A DNA stretch of 26,575 nucleotides from NCBI GenBank assembly GCA_949746285.1, contig CATJZH010000127.1:1-26575 (forward strand), written 5' to 3'. Positions 16,196 through 24,976 of this stretch are shown piece after piece; position 1 is the stretch's first letter, and the number at the start of each line of letters is the position of its first letter. Both the position numbers and the translations under genes were made by a program. The notes under the pieces are model-generated. The model ran no database searches, was not told where the DNA came from, and saw nothing but the letters and a program-made list of their open reading frames with translations. This DNA comes from an uncultured Clostridia bacterium. GTDB lineage: Bacteria; Bacillota; Clostridia; TANB77; CAG-508.

Positions 16196-16703
16196 CTGCA
16201 CTAGTTATACTTGATAATGTTTTATCTGTTTCTACTACTGCTATATAAGCACTATTATTTGAATTTTCTGAATTATTATCAATTATAGAATAACCTATTT
16301 CAAGATTATTTTCATTAATATCTAATGATGTGATAGATAAACTTTTATTTGGATTTTCTAATTTTATATAAGCTAAAGCTAAAGCTTGATTTTCGAAAAA
16401 AGAATCCGTATATTTAGATAATAGTTCATTAAGATCTTCAGTGTAGGTAGTGCTTAGATAAGAATTTAATTCATCATAACTTTTAATTAAAACATTTTTT
16501 GAGTTATCTTCCAAATTATAATCTCCAACTGGATAAAGATTTTGTTCAATAGATATTTGAATATCAGCATCGTTTTCTGGATTTGTTTCTGTATACTGAT
16601 TATTTACAGTGTTTTGTTTTGGAATAAAAGTTTGTTTTAATAAAAATGCAATAATTATTAAAATTACTAATAAAATAATGATTAACAATATTTTTTTCTT
16701 CAT
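16188..16703 (-). CDS. Small membrane-anchored exported protein, possibly PrcB-like
   Basis: The 171-residue protein has a strongly hydrophobic N-terminal anchor (about 4-23), then an Asn/Thr/Glu-rich spacer and a compact domain (about 70-171). In that domain, SYDELNSYL is followed by a FFENQALALAYI strand and later beta strands. This order resembles the C-terminal domain of PrcB-type proteins, but key glycines are missing and I hold that only as a suggestion. There is no lipobox cysteine. AAGGAG lies just before the ATG on the minus strand, and a good promoter is present. It is the only minus-strand gene, convergent with the G5/3D gene and divergent from the giant repeat protein. Confidence 0.75.
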   Translation of the reverse strand: MKKKILLIIILLVILIIIAFLLKQTFIPKQNTVNNQYTETNPENDADIQISIEQNLYPVGDYNLEDNSKNVLIKSYDELNSYLSTTYTEDLNELLSKYTDSFFENQALALAYIKLENPNKSLSITSLDINENNLEIGYSIIDNNSENSNNSAYIAVVETDKTLSSITSAEK

Positions 16704-16733
16704 AAGTAAATCTCCTTTTTCATAATATAAATA

Positions 16734-16762
16734 ATTATAATTAAAGTATTTAGAAATTTCAA
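16734..16762 (-). promoter_or_regulatory. SigA-type promoter of the minus-strand gene
   Basis: Read on the minus strand, TTGAAA (16762-16757) and TATAAT (16739-16734) are spaced by 17 bases, 30 bases upstream of the start codon. Confidence 0.75.
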
Positions 16763-16797
16763 TAGATTATGTTATAAAAATTAATAGTTAAAGTTTT

Positions 16798-16876
16798 CCG
16801 TAGAAAAATCTAAATTTAGTGGAGAAAAAGTAATATTTTTGTTATGGATATATAAATATAAATATTTTAATATAAT
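16798..16876 (+). promoter_or_regulatory. CGTA box E and -10 element of the giant repeat protein
   Basis: TTCCGTAGAAAAATC (16797-16811) resembles box D (TTCCGTAGTAAG). A perfect TATAAT lies at 16871-16876, 72 bases downstream of CGTA, with no recognisable -35 element. The poor -35 would suit an activator-dependent promoter, which is inference. Confidence 0.35.
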
Positions 16877-16925
16877 GATAAAAATGTTATTTTATTAATA
16901 AAATCGAATTACAGAGGAAAGGAAA

Positions 16926-19900
16926 ATGAAGAAGAAAAGTATTAAAGTTTTAATATTTCTAATGATAATTTGGGTAGCCTGCTGTATAGACAAATTAGGT
17001 TTTACCAATCAAGCGTATGCAGTAAATGTACAAGATGCAACTGGAAGTGCTGCATCAATGCCAAATCCAGCAAATAGTACGATTTATAGTTGTCAAGGAG
17101 AATTTAAAAATAAAACTTTTAGCAATTGGGCACAAGTTGAAAATTATTTTGTCGGTTTAGGTTATCAACTAAATACTTCAGCAACTCCAAATGGTGACTG
17201 GTCAGAAACTAAGTGGGGAACGCATCATAGTACAGCATATTGGTTATATTTATTAAAAAATGGAAAAAACTATTATGCATTAGTTCAAGGTACAGGACCA
17301 TATACAGTAGGGACTAATTGTTGGACACCATTACCAGAGATTGCAGTAGGAAGTTCAGTTCCTCAAGTTCTAGGTACAGATGGTATGGCTTGGGTATACA
17401 ACAAAGGTGATGGAGTTATTGCATGTGGAGAATGGATAAATGTACAAATAAATGCACCTGATTATAGTAAATGGGGATATTTCTATATAAATAATAGTGG
17501 TTATATGTTAATGGGATGGAATAAAGATGTTGATAATAATTGGTATTATTTTAAAATAGATGTTGCTAACAATAGTCATGGAAAAAATGTTACAGTTTCA
17601 GAAAAAACATTACTTTATAATACTATATTTGAAGATAGAAATATAACACCAGGAGTACACACAGAAGGATTATATCAATTAAAAGGTTTAAATGTTATAA
17701 CAAATATATATATAAATAATAGTTATGCAGATGGGTCTACTAATTTTACAACAGTTACTCCTTTTATAAATAAAACAATATATGCTGATAGTAATATTGT
17801 TAATACATATAATTCTAAAGCAGGATATCATTCAACATCATCCCCATCAAGTATGTCTTTTAATGTTTTATTAAAAAATGATGATTTTAGTCAAATTAAT
17901 GTACCTACTTTTGATTATTACTATGCGTCAAATACATATACAGTAGCATATAATGGAAATGGAGCAACAGGAGGAAGTACAGCAAGTAGTAGTCATATAT
18001 ATGATACATCTAAAAACTTAACAGCAAACGGGTTTGTTAAAAATCATTCAATAACGTATAATCACAATTATTCTGGAAGCACTAATGCAATTAAGTCTGT
18101 AGCATATACATTCAAAAATTGGAATACTGCTGCAAATGGAACAGGAACGGCATATAATAACAGTGCATCAGTAAAGAATCTAACAACAACTAATGGTGGA
18201 ACAGTAAATTTATATGCACAGTGGACAAGTAATAGTGCAACATATGTGCCATCAGCAAGAACAGGATATGTATTTGAGGGATGGTATAGTGAACCAGAAT
18301 GTATAAATAAAGTATTTGATAATAATTATACACCAACATCTGATATGACAGTATATGCAAAATGGATACCAATAACATATACAGTAGCATATAATGGAAA
18401 TGGAGCAACAGGAGGAAGTACAACAAGTACTACACATACATATGATACATCTAAAAATTTAACAGCAAATGGATATGAAAGAAAATATACAGTGACATAT
18501 AACCACAATTATAGTGGAAGTGAAAATACAAGTAAAATAGCAACATATAGTTTTAAAAACTGGAATACAGTTGCAAATGGAAGTGGAACAACATATAGTA
18601 ATAGCCAATCTGTAAAAAATTTAACAACAACAAATGGCGGAACAGTAAATTTGTATGCACAATGGACAAGTAGTAGTGTAACATATGTACCAATAAGAGC
18701 AGGATATATATTTCAAGGATGGTATAAAGAGGGAAGTTGTATAACTAAAATAACAGATGGAACATACATGCCAACAGCAAATATAACAGTATATGCAAAA
18801 TGGACTCCGATAACATATACAGTAATATATAATGGGAATGGAGCGACAGGAGGAAGTACATCAAATAGCATTCATACATATGATGTTAGTAAAACATTAA
18901 CACCAAATGGATATGAAAAACAATATACAGTAATATATAATCACAACTATAGTGGAAGTGCTAATATAAGTAAAATAGTAACATACAGTTTTAAAAATTG
19001 GAATACAGCTGCAAATGGAAGTGGAACAACATATAATAATATTGAATCAGTAAAAAACTTAACAACAACTAATGGAGTAAATGTAAACTTATATGCACAG
19101 TGGGAAAGTCATAGTATAACATATATACCAGTAAGAACAGGATACACTTTTGGTGGGTGGTATGTAGAGGAAGAATGTGTAAATAAAGTAGCAGAAAATA
19201 ACGGAATATATACACCAACAGCAAATATAACATTATATGCAAAATGGACACCAATAACGTATACAGTAAAGTATAATGGAAATGGTGCGACAAATGGTAG
19301 TACAGTAAGTAGTATACATACATATGACACAGTAAAAGCTTTAATGGCAAATGGATATGAAAGGAAATACACTGTAAGATACAATCATAATTATAAAGAT
19401 AGTGAAATTGTAAATAAGACAGCAACATATACATTCAAGAATTGGAATTTAGAAGGAAATGGAACAGGAACAACATATGGAAATAAAGAATCAGTAATAA
19501 ATTTGACTGCTACAAATGGTGATATAATAAATATGTATGCTCAGTGGTCAAGTAGCAGTATTGCTTATGTGCCAACGAGAACAGGATATATATTTGATGG
19601 ATGGTATTTAGAAGCGAGATGTATAAATAAAGTATCAGATGGAACATATACACCAATGTCAAATATAACATTATATGCAAACTGGAGACCAATAACATAT
19701 ACAGTAAAATATGATGGAAACGGTGCAACAGGAGGAAATACAGAAAGTAGTACACATATATATGATAAAGTAAAAGCTTTAACACCAAATGGATTTGAGA
19801 GAAAATATCAAGTTACATATAATCATAATTATAGTGAGAGTACTAATATAAATAAGACAGCAACATATACATTCAAATGTTGGACAGATAAAGTAAATGA

Positions 19901-22900
19901 AAAAAGATATGGAAATAAGGAGTCAGTATGTAATTTAAGTGAAATTAGTAGAGGAATTGTAAATTTATATGCTGAGTGGAATTCAGGAAGCATAACATAT
20001 ATTCCAGAAAGAGAGGGGTATATATTTGAAGGATGGTATCTAGAAGCAGGATGTATAAACAAAGTATCAGATGGAACATATACACCAATGACAGATAGGA
20101 TGCTTTTTGCTAAATGGAGACCAATAACATATACAGTAAAATATGATGGAAATGGAGCAACAGGAGGAAATACAGAAAGTAGTATACATACATATGACAT
20201 AGGACAAAATTTAAGAAAAAATGAATTTGAAAGAATATATAATGTTACATATAATCACAATTATAAAGAAAGCACAGATGTAATTAAGACTTCAACATAT
20301 ACTTTAGAAAATTGGAACACAAAAGTTGATGGAACGGGAACAATGTATGCAGAGTGCGAATCAGTAAACAATTTAACAAGTAGGAATGGAAGTACAGTAA
20401 ATTTATATGCTAAATGGAGAAGTAATAGTATAAGATATATACCTCAAAGAGCAGGATATGTATTTGAAGGATGGTATAAAGAGTCAGACTGTATAAATAA
20501 AGTATCAGATGGAGTTTACACACCAACAGAAGATATAACATTGTATGCAAAATGGGAAATATATTCATATAGATATATAGTAAATTACTTGGAAAAAGAT
20601 GAAACACCAGAAGATAATACAGATAATAAAGTATTATGTGAACCCAAAGTAAGTGGAAGTAATTTATATGGAGAAAAAGTATCATCTGTAAAAGAAATAA
20701 TAGATATAGATGGATATTATTATGATAGTAGTGAAGATATACAAATAACAGAAATAGAAGATAATAATGTAATAAATATCTATTATAATAAAAGATCTGA
20801 TTTGAGCTATAAAGTAAATTATTTGGATAAAGATAATAATAAAGTATTATACAATCAAAAAATAACAGAAAATCAAATTTTTGAAGATGTAATAAACTCT
20901 ATAGATGAAGTAATACAAATAGATGGATACAATTTTGAAAGTAGTGATAAAGAAAGATTAGAAATAGGAACAAGAGATAATGTAATAAATTTATATTATA
21001 CTAAAAGAAATGATTTAAGTTATATAGTAAATTATTTAGAAAAAGACACGAATAAAGTATTACATAAATCTAAACTAGTAGAGGGACAAAGTTTTAAAGA
21101 TATAATAAACTGTACAAATGAAGTAATACAAATAGATGGATATAATTTTGATATTCCAGAAAAAAACAAAATAGAAATTGGAATAGAAGAAAATATAATA
21201 AATTTATATTATACTAAAAGAGAAGATTTAAGTTATAAAGTAAATTACTTAGAAAAAGATAGTAATAATGTATTATCTGAACCAAAAGTAATAGAAAATC
21301 AAAGATTTGAAGAAATTATAAATTCTATAGATGAAGTAATACAAATAGATGGATACAATTTTGAAAGCAGTGAAAAAGAGGCAATAAAAATTGGAACAGA
21401 AAACAATGTAATAAATTTATACTATACTAAAAAAGAAGATTTAACATATGAAGTAAATTATTTGGAAAAGGATACAAAAGAAGTATTACATGAATTAAAA
21501 GTAGTAGAAAATCAGAGATTTAAGGATACAATAAATTCTATAAATGAAGTAATAGAAATAGACGGATATGATTTTGAAAGTAGCGAGAATGAAACTATTC
21601 AAATAAGTACAGGAGAAAATGTAATAAATCTATATTATACAAAACGAACAAATTTAAGTTATATAGTAAATTATTTAGAAAAAGATAGTAATAAGGTATT
21701 ATGTGCATCAAAAGTAGTAGAAAATCAAAAATTTAAGGATACAATAACAGCACTAAATGAAGTAATAGAAATAGAAGGATATGATTTTGAAAGTAGCGAG
21801 AATGAAACTATTCAAATAAGTACAAGAGAAAATGTAATAAATCTATATTATACAAAACAAACAAATTTAAGTTATACAGTTAATTATCTAGAAAGATATA
21901 GTAATAAGGTATTACACGAATCAAAAATAGTACAAAACCTAAGGTTTGGTGATATAATAAATTCTATAAATGAAGTAATCGAAATAGAAGGCTATGATTT
22001 TAATAGTATAGAAAATGAAATCCTTCAAATAGGAATTGGAGAAAATATTATAAATTTATATTACTCTAAAAAAACAGATTTAACTTATAAAGTAGAATAT
22101 TACTATAATGGAAAGTTAGATGAAAGTAAAACAGAAACAATAGAGGCAACATATCAAGATAAAATAACAGAATATGATGATAAAGTAATAGCAGGGTATA
22201 AATTAGAAAAAACTGAGAACTTACCATTAATAGTACAAGAATATGAAGGCTTAAACATAATAAAAATATATTATATAAAAGATGAGTTTAATTATACAGT
22301 AAATTATTATTATGACGGAGAAAAAGATGAAAGTGCAACAAGTACTTATACAGCAACATATAAAGACATAATAAATACATATGAAGACAAAATAAAAGAT
22401 GGATATAGACTAGATAGAGTAGAAAATATGCCATTAGAAGTAAGTGAATTAGCAGAAGAAAATGTAATAAACGTATATTATGTAAGGAAAGATTCAACAG
22501 TTAGAGTAAAATATGTGGACAAGTATAATGGAGAAGAAATTCTAGAAGCAACAATAAAAGATGGAAAAGTATTTGATGAGTTTGATGTAAGTAGTGATGT
22601 AAAAGAAGTAGAAGGATATACATTAGTAGAAAGTCCAGAAAAAATGACAGGAACTTTTGAAGAAGAGCCTAGGGAAAAAGTATATTATTATGCTAAAAAC
22701 AGCAAAGTAATAGTAAAATACTTAGAAAAAGATGAAGAAGGAAAAAGCTTAGCAGAAGAGACAATAATAGAAGGCTATGAAGGAAAAGAATATAGATTAG
22801 AGCAAAAAGAAATAGAAAACTATACATTTGTAGAAAGCACAAATAATACAGAAGGCACAATGGCAAGAGAAGAAATAACAGTAATATATTATTACTTACA

Positions 22901-24767
22901 AAAAACAAAAGTGACAGTAAATTACATAGACAAAAATACAGAAGAAAAATTAGAAGTTATTACAAAAGAAGGACTAGTTGGAGATACATATATAGCAGTA
23001 GCAAAAGATTTTGAAGATTATGTATTAGTAGAAAGACCAGAAAAAGAAACAGTAGAAATGACAAAAGAAGAAATAGTTTTAAATTATTACTATGTACATA
23101 TATCAAGTGGAGTAATAGAAAAGCATATAGATATAAATACAAATGAAGTTTTAGAAACACAAGTGTATGAAGGTAATGAAGGAGACGAATACACAACAAA
23201 ATCAAAAGAATTTGAAGGATATGACTTAGTAGAGGATAAGTTACCAGAAAATGCAGAAGGAACAATGTTGATAGAAGCAATAGAAGTAAAATACTATTAT
23301 GAAAGAAAAGTAAATGTAAGAGTAGAGTACATAGATAAAATAACAAATGAAAAATTAACAGAAGATGAGTATATTTATGGACATGAGAACAATGAATATA
23401 GTGCAGAAGAAAAAGAATTTAAAGACTATGTAGTCGTCAAAGAAATGTATCCAGAAAATGTAACTGGAACAATGCAAGTAAGAGTAATGGAAGATGGAAC
23501 AGTAAATACAGAGACAGTAGTAAAATATTATTATGTACATATATCAGAAGGGGTAATAGAAAGACACTTAAATGTAATAAATGGAGAATTACTAGAAGAA
23601 GTAAGATATCATGAAGGAAATGAAGGAGACGAATATAAAATAGAAGCCAAAACATTTGAAGGATACGATTTAGTAGAGGATAGGTTACCAGAAAATGCAA
23701 AAGGTAAGATGACAAAAGAAAAAACAGTAGTAAGTTATTATTATGTAAGAAGAACTGAATTAGAAGTAGAATACATAGACAAATATAGTGGAGAAAGATT
23801 ACAAGAAAAAGAAAAAGTAGAAACAGACGGAGACATATATACAGAAAAAGATAGTACAGAAATAGTAAAAGGACATGAGGGAGATAGATATGAAACAAAA
23901 GAAAAAGTATTCGAAAAATATAAACTAGTAGAAACAAGTAACAACACAGAAGGCACAATGAAAGTAACAGTAGAAGAAGATGGAACAGTAAATACAAGAA
24001 CAGAAGTAACATACTATTATGCAAAAGAATCAGCAGGAGTAAAAGAAGAACATATAGACATAGTTACAGGAAAAGTAATTAACAAAGAAACATATAAAGG
24101 TTATGAAGGAGATAAATATATAACATATGCAAAAGACTTTAATGGTTATGTATTAGTAAAAGAGCATTATCCAGAAAATGCAGAAGGAACAATGACAAAA
24201 GAAGAATTAGACATAAAATACTATTATGCAAGAATAGCCAAAGTAGAAGTAGAGTATATAGATCAAGAAACAAAAGCAAAAATAATAGACAATGTAATAA
24301 TAGAAGGCCATGAAGGAAAGAGATATGAAACAGAAGTAAAAGCATTTGAAGGATATAAATTATTTGATAAGCCATATAATAGCACAGGTAAAATGAAGAT
24401 AACAGAAGATGAAGATGGAGAATTAGAAAATACAACAAAAGTAAGATATTATTATATAAAAGAACAAGAAGAAAACAAACCAAATGAAGAGAAACCAACA
24501 GAAATAACAAACATATATAATAATATGACACTAGCAGAAGGAAATGGAAGCACAAGCAATAATGGAACTAATTCAGGAGCTATAAATTCAAATAATGGAA
24601 ATGGTGTTTCAAACAACAATTCAGGAGTAAATAGCTATGAAAAAACGCCTGTAACAGGAGATAAAATAACAGTAGTAGTAATTACAGTTTTAATACTAAT
24701 AGTAACAAATATAGTTTTATGGATAATACATAGAAAACGTAAAGATAAGAAGAACTTTATAAAATAA
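16926..24767 (+). CDS. Giant wall-anchored adhesin-like repeat protein (2613 residues)
   Basis: Signal peptide (about 1-33, NQAYA). A unique N-terminal domain (about 40-337) includes a choline-binding-like GWNKDVDNNWYYF stretch. Six long InlB/Listeria-Bacteroides-type repeats of 144-148 residues start at residues 338, 485, 631, 779, 925 and 1069. Each holds YNGNGATGG, FKNWN...YAQW and GYxFxGWY...YAKW cores. A second array from 1215 has seven MucBP-like units, YxVNYLEKD...NVINLYYTK, six of them exactly 71 residues. Two YYYNG units follow (1721-1857), then about ten further MucBP-like units (1858 to about 2510) ending in YYY. An Asn/Gly/Ser linker leads to TPVTG (2574-2578), a membrane helix and a basic tail, an LPxTG-like sortase signal with Thr in place of Leu. 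MucBP and InlB repeats are typical of host-contact surface proteins, so adhesion is inferred. GAGG (16914-16917) is 8 bases from ATG. Confidence 0.92.
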   Translation: MKKKSIKVLIFLMIIWVACCIDKLGFTNQAYAVNVQDATGSAASMPNPANSTIYSCQGEFKNKTFSNWAQVENYFVGLGYQLNTSATPNGDWSETKWGTHHSTAYWLYLLKNGKNYYALVQGTGPYTVGTNCWTPLPEIAVGSSVPQVLGTDGMAWVYNKGDGVIACGEWINVQINAPDYSKWGYFYINNSGYMLMGWNKDVDNNWYYFKIDVANNSHGKNVTVSEKTLLYNTIFEDRNITPGVHTEGLYQLKGLNVITNIYINNSYADGSTNFTTVTPFINKTIYADSNIVNTYNSKAGYHSTSSPSSMSFNVLLKNDDFSQINVPTFDYYYASNTYTVAYNGNGATGGSTASSSHIYDTSKNLTANGFVKNHSITYNHNYSGSTNAIKSVAYTFKNWNTAANGTGTAYNNSASVKNLTTTNGGTVNLYAQWTSNSATYVPSARTGYVFEGWYSEPECINKVFDNNYTPTSDMTVYAKWIPITYTVAYNGNGATGGSTTSTTHTYDTSKNLTANGYERKYTVTYNHNYSGSENTSKIATYSFKNWNTVANGSGTTYSNSQSVKNLTTTNGGTVNLYAQWTSSSVTYVPIRAGYIFQGWYKEGSCITKITDGTYMPTANITVYAKWTPITYTVIYNGNGATGGSTSNSIHTYDVSKTLTPNGYEKQYTVIYNHNYSGSANISKIVTYSFKNWNTAANGSGTTYNNIESVKNLTTTNGVNVNLYAQWESHSITYIPVRTGYTFGGWYVEEECVNKVAENNGIYTPTANITLYAKWTPITYTVKYNGNGATNGSTVSSIHTYDTVKALMANGYERKYTVRYNHNYKDSEIVNKTATYTFKNWNLEGNGTGTTYGNKESVINLTATNGDIINMYAQWSSSSIAYVPTRTGYIFDGWYLEARCINKVSDGTYTPMSNITLYANWRPITYTVKYDGNGATGGNTESSTHIYDKVKALTPNGFERKYQVTYNHNYSESTNINKTATYTFKCWTDKVNEKRYGNKESVCNLSEISRGIVNLYAEWNSGSITYIPEREGYIFEGWYLEAGCINKVSDGTYTPMTDRMLFAKWRPITYTVKYDGNGATGGNTESSIHTYDIGQNLRKNEFERIYNVTYNHNYKESTDVIKTSTYTLENWNTKVDGTGTMYAECESVNNLTSRNGSTVNLYAKWRSNSIRYIPQRAGYVFEGWYKESDCINKVSDGVYTPTEDITLYAKWEIYSYRYIVNYLEKDETPEDNTDNKVLCEPKVSGSNLYGEKVSSVKEIIDIDGYYYDSSEDIQITEIEDNNVINIYYNKRSDLSYKVNYLDKDNNKVLYNQKITENQIFEDVINSIDEVIQIDGYNFESSDKERLEIGTRDNVINLYYTKRNDLSYIVNYLEKDTNKVLHKSKLVEGQSFKDIINCTNEVIQIDGYNFDIPEKNKIEIGIEENIINLYYTKREDLSYKVNYLEKDSNNVLSEPKVIENQRFEEIINSIDEVIQIDGYNFESSEKEAIKIGTENNVINLYYTKKEDLTYEVNYLEKDTKEVLHELKVVENQRFKDTINSINEVIEIDGYDFESSENETIQISTGENVINLYYTKRTNLSYIVNYLEKDSNKVLCASKVVENQKFKDTITALNEVIEIEGYDFESSENETIQISTRENVINLYYTKQTNLSYTVNYLERYSNKVLHESKIVQNLRFGDIINSINEVIEIEGYDFNSIENEILQIGIGENIINLYYSKKTDLTYKVEYYYNGKLDESKTETIEATYQDKITEYDDKVIAGYKLEKTENLPLIVQEYEGLNIIKIYYIKDEFNYTVNYYYDGEKDESATSTYTATYKDIINTYEDKIKDGYRLDRVENMPLEVSELAEENVINVYYVRKDSTVRVKYVDKYNGEEILEATIKDGKVFDEFDVSSDVKEVEGYTLVESPEKMTGTFEEEPREKVYYYAKNSKVIVKYLEKDEEGKSLAEETIIEGYEGKEYRLEQKEIENYTFVESTNNTEGTMAREEITVIYYYLQKTKVTVNYIDKNTEEKLEVITKEGLVGDTYIAVAKDFEDYVLVERPEKETVEMTKEEIVLNYYYVHISSGVIEKHIDINTNEVLETQVYEGNEGDEYTTKSKEFEGYDLVEDKLPENAEGTMLIEAIEVKYYYERKVNVRVEYIDKITNEKLTEDEYIYGHENNEYSAEEKEFKDYVVVKEMYPENVTGTMQVRVMEDGTVNTETVVKYYYVHISEGVIERHLNVINGELLEEVRYHEGNEGDEYKIEAKTFEGYDLVEDRLPENAKGKMTKEKTVVSYYYVRRTELEVEYIDKYSGERLQEKEKVETDGDIYTEKDSTEIVKGHEGDRYETKEKVFEKYKLVETSNNTEGTMKVTVEEDGTVNTRTEVTYYYAKESAGVKEEHIDIVTGKVINKETYKGYEGDKYITYAKDFNGYVLVKEHYPENAEGTMTKEELDIKYYYARIAKVEVEYIDQETKAKIIDNVIIEGHEGKRYETEVKAFEGYKLFDKPYNSTGKMKITEDEDGELENTTKVRYYYIKEQEENKPNEEKPTEITNIYNNMTLAEGNGSTSNNGTNSGAINSNNGNGVSNNNSGVNSYEKTPVTGDKITVVVITVLILIVTNIVLWIIHRKRKDKKNFIK
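17937..20566 (+). repeat. Six tandem InlB-type repeats of 432-444 bp
   Basis: Units start at 17937, 18378, 18816, 19260, 19698 and 20130. Units 1-4 are highly similar in DNA as well as protein; units 5 and 6 are more diverged. The same repeat family occurs in the gene starting at 24977. Confidence 0.92.
20574..22085 (+). repeat. Seven tandem MucBP-like repeats, six of exactly 213 bp
   Basis: The first unit is 234 bp, with an extra ETPEDNTD-type insert. Units at 20808, 21021, 21234, 21447, 21660 and 21873 are each exactly 213 bp. Stretches from about 21499 and about 21712 are nearly identical, pointing to a recent duplication. Confidence 0.92.
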
Positions 24768-24772
24768 TATTT

Positions 24773-24806
24773 AAAGCACATTACGAAAAATCGTGATGTG
24801 CTTTTT
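24773..24806 (+). terminator. Intrinsic terminator after the giant repeat protein
   Basis: A 13-bp stem with one G-T pair (24773-24785 with 24792-24804), containing AAGCACA and TGTGCTT, has a 6-base loop and ends in five T. Confidence 0.88.
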
Positions 24807-24850
24807 AAAAATATTGTAATAAAAATGATAAAAAACTATAAGTAAGTAAT

Positions 24851-24926
24851 GCGTAAAAAAAATGCAATAAACACTTAAAAATGTAAAATGATTTTTATAT
24901 GCAAATATTGTAAAACATAGTATAGT
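24851..24926 (+). promoter_or_regulatory. CGTA box B and -10 element of the second repeat-protein gene
   Basis: GCGTAAAAAAAATGCAATAA (24851-24870) and the following AAAATGTAAAATG strongly resemble box A at 7031. TATAGT at 24921-24926 lies 69 bases after CGTA (67 in A). No good -35 element is present. Confidence 0.45.
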
Positions 24927-24976
24927 AGAACATGAAAAAAAGAAGAAAATATAGTAAAAATTGAGGCGATAAACAA

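Noticed and set aside
17937..22085. Regular tandem repeats resembling an array
   Set aside because: The periods (213 and about 440 bp) are multiples of three within one open frame and encode protein repeats, so this is not CRISPR or satellite DNA.
23437..24024. Minus-strand frame of 195 codons opposite the MucBP-like repeats
   Set aside because: Extremely Leu-rich shadow of AT-rich repeat codons on the other strand; no ribosome site or promoter.
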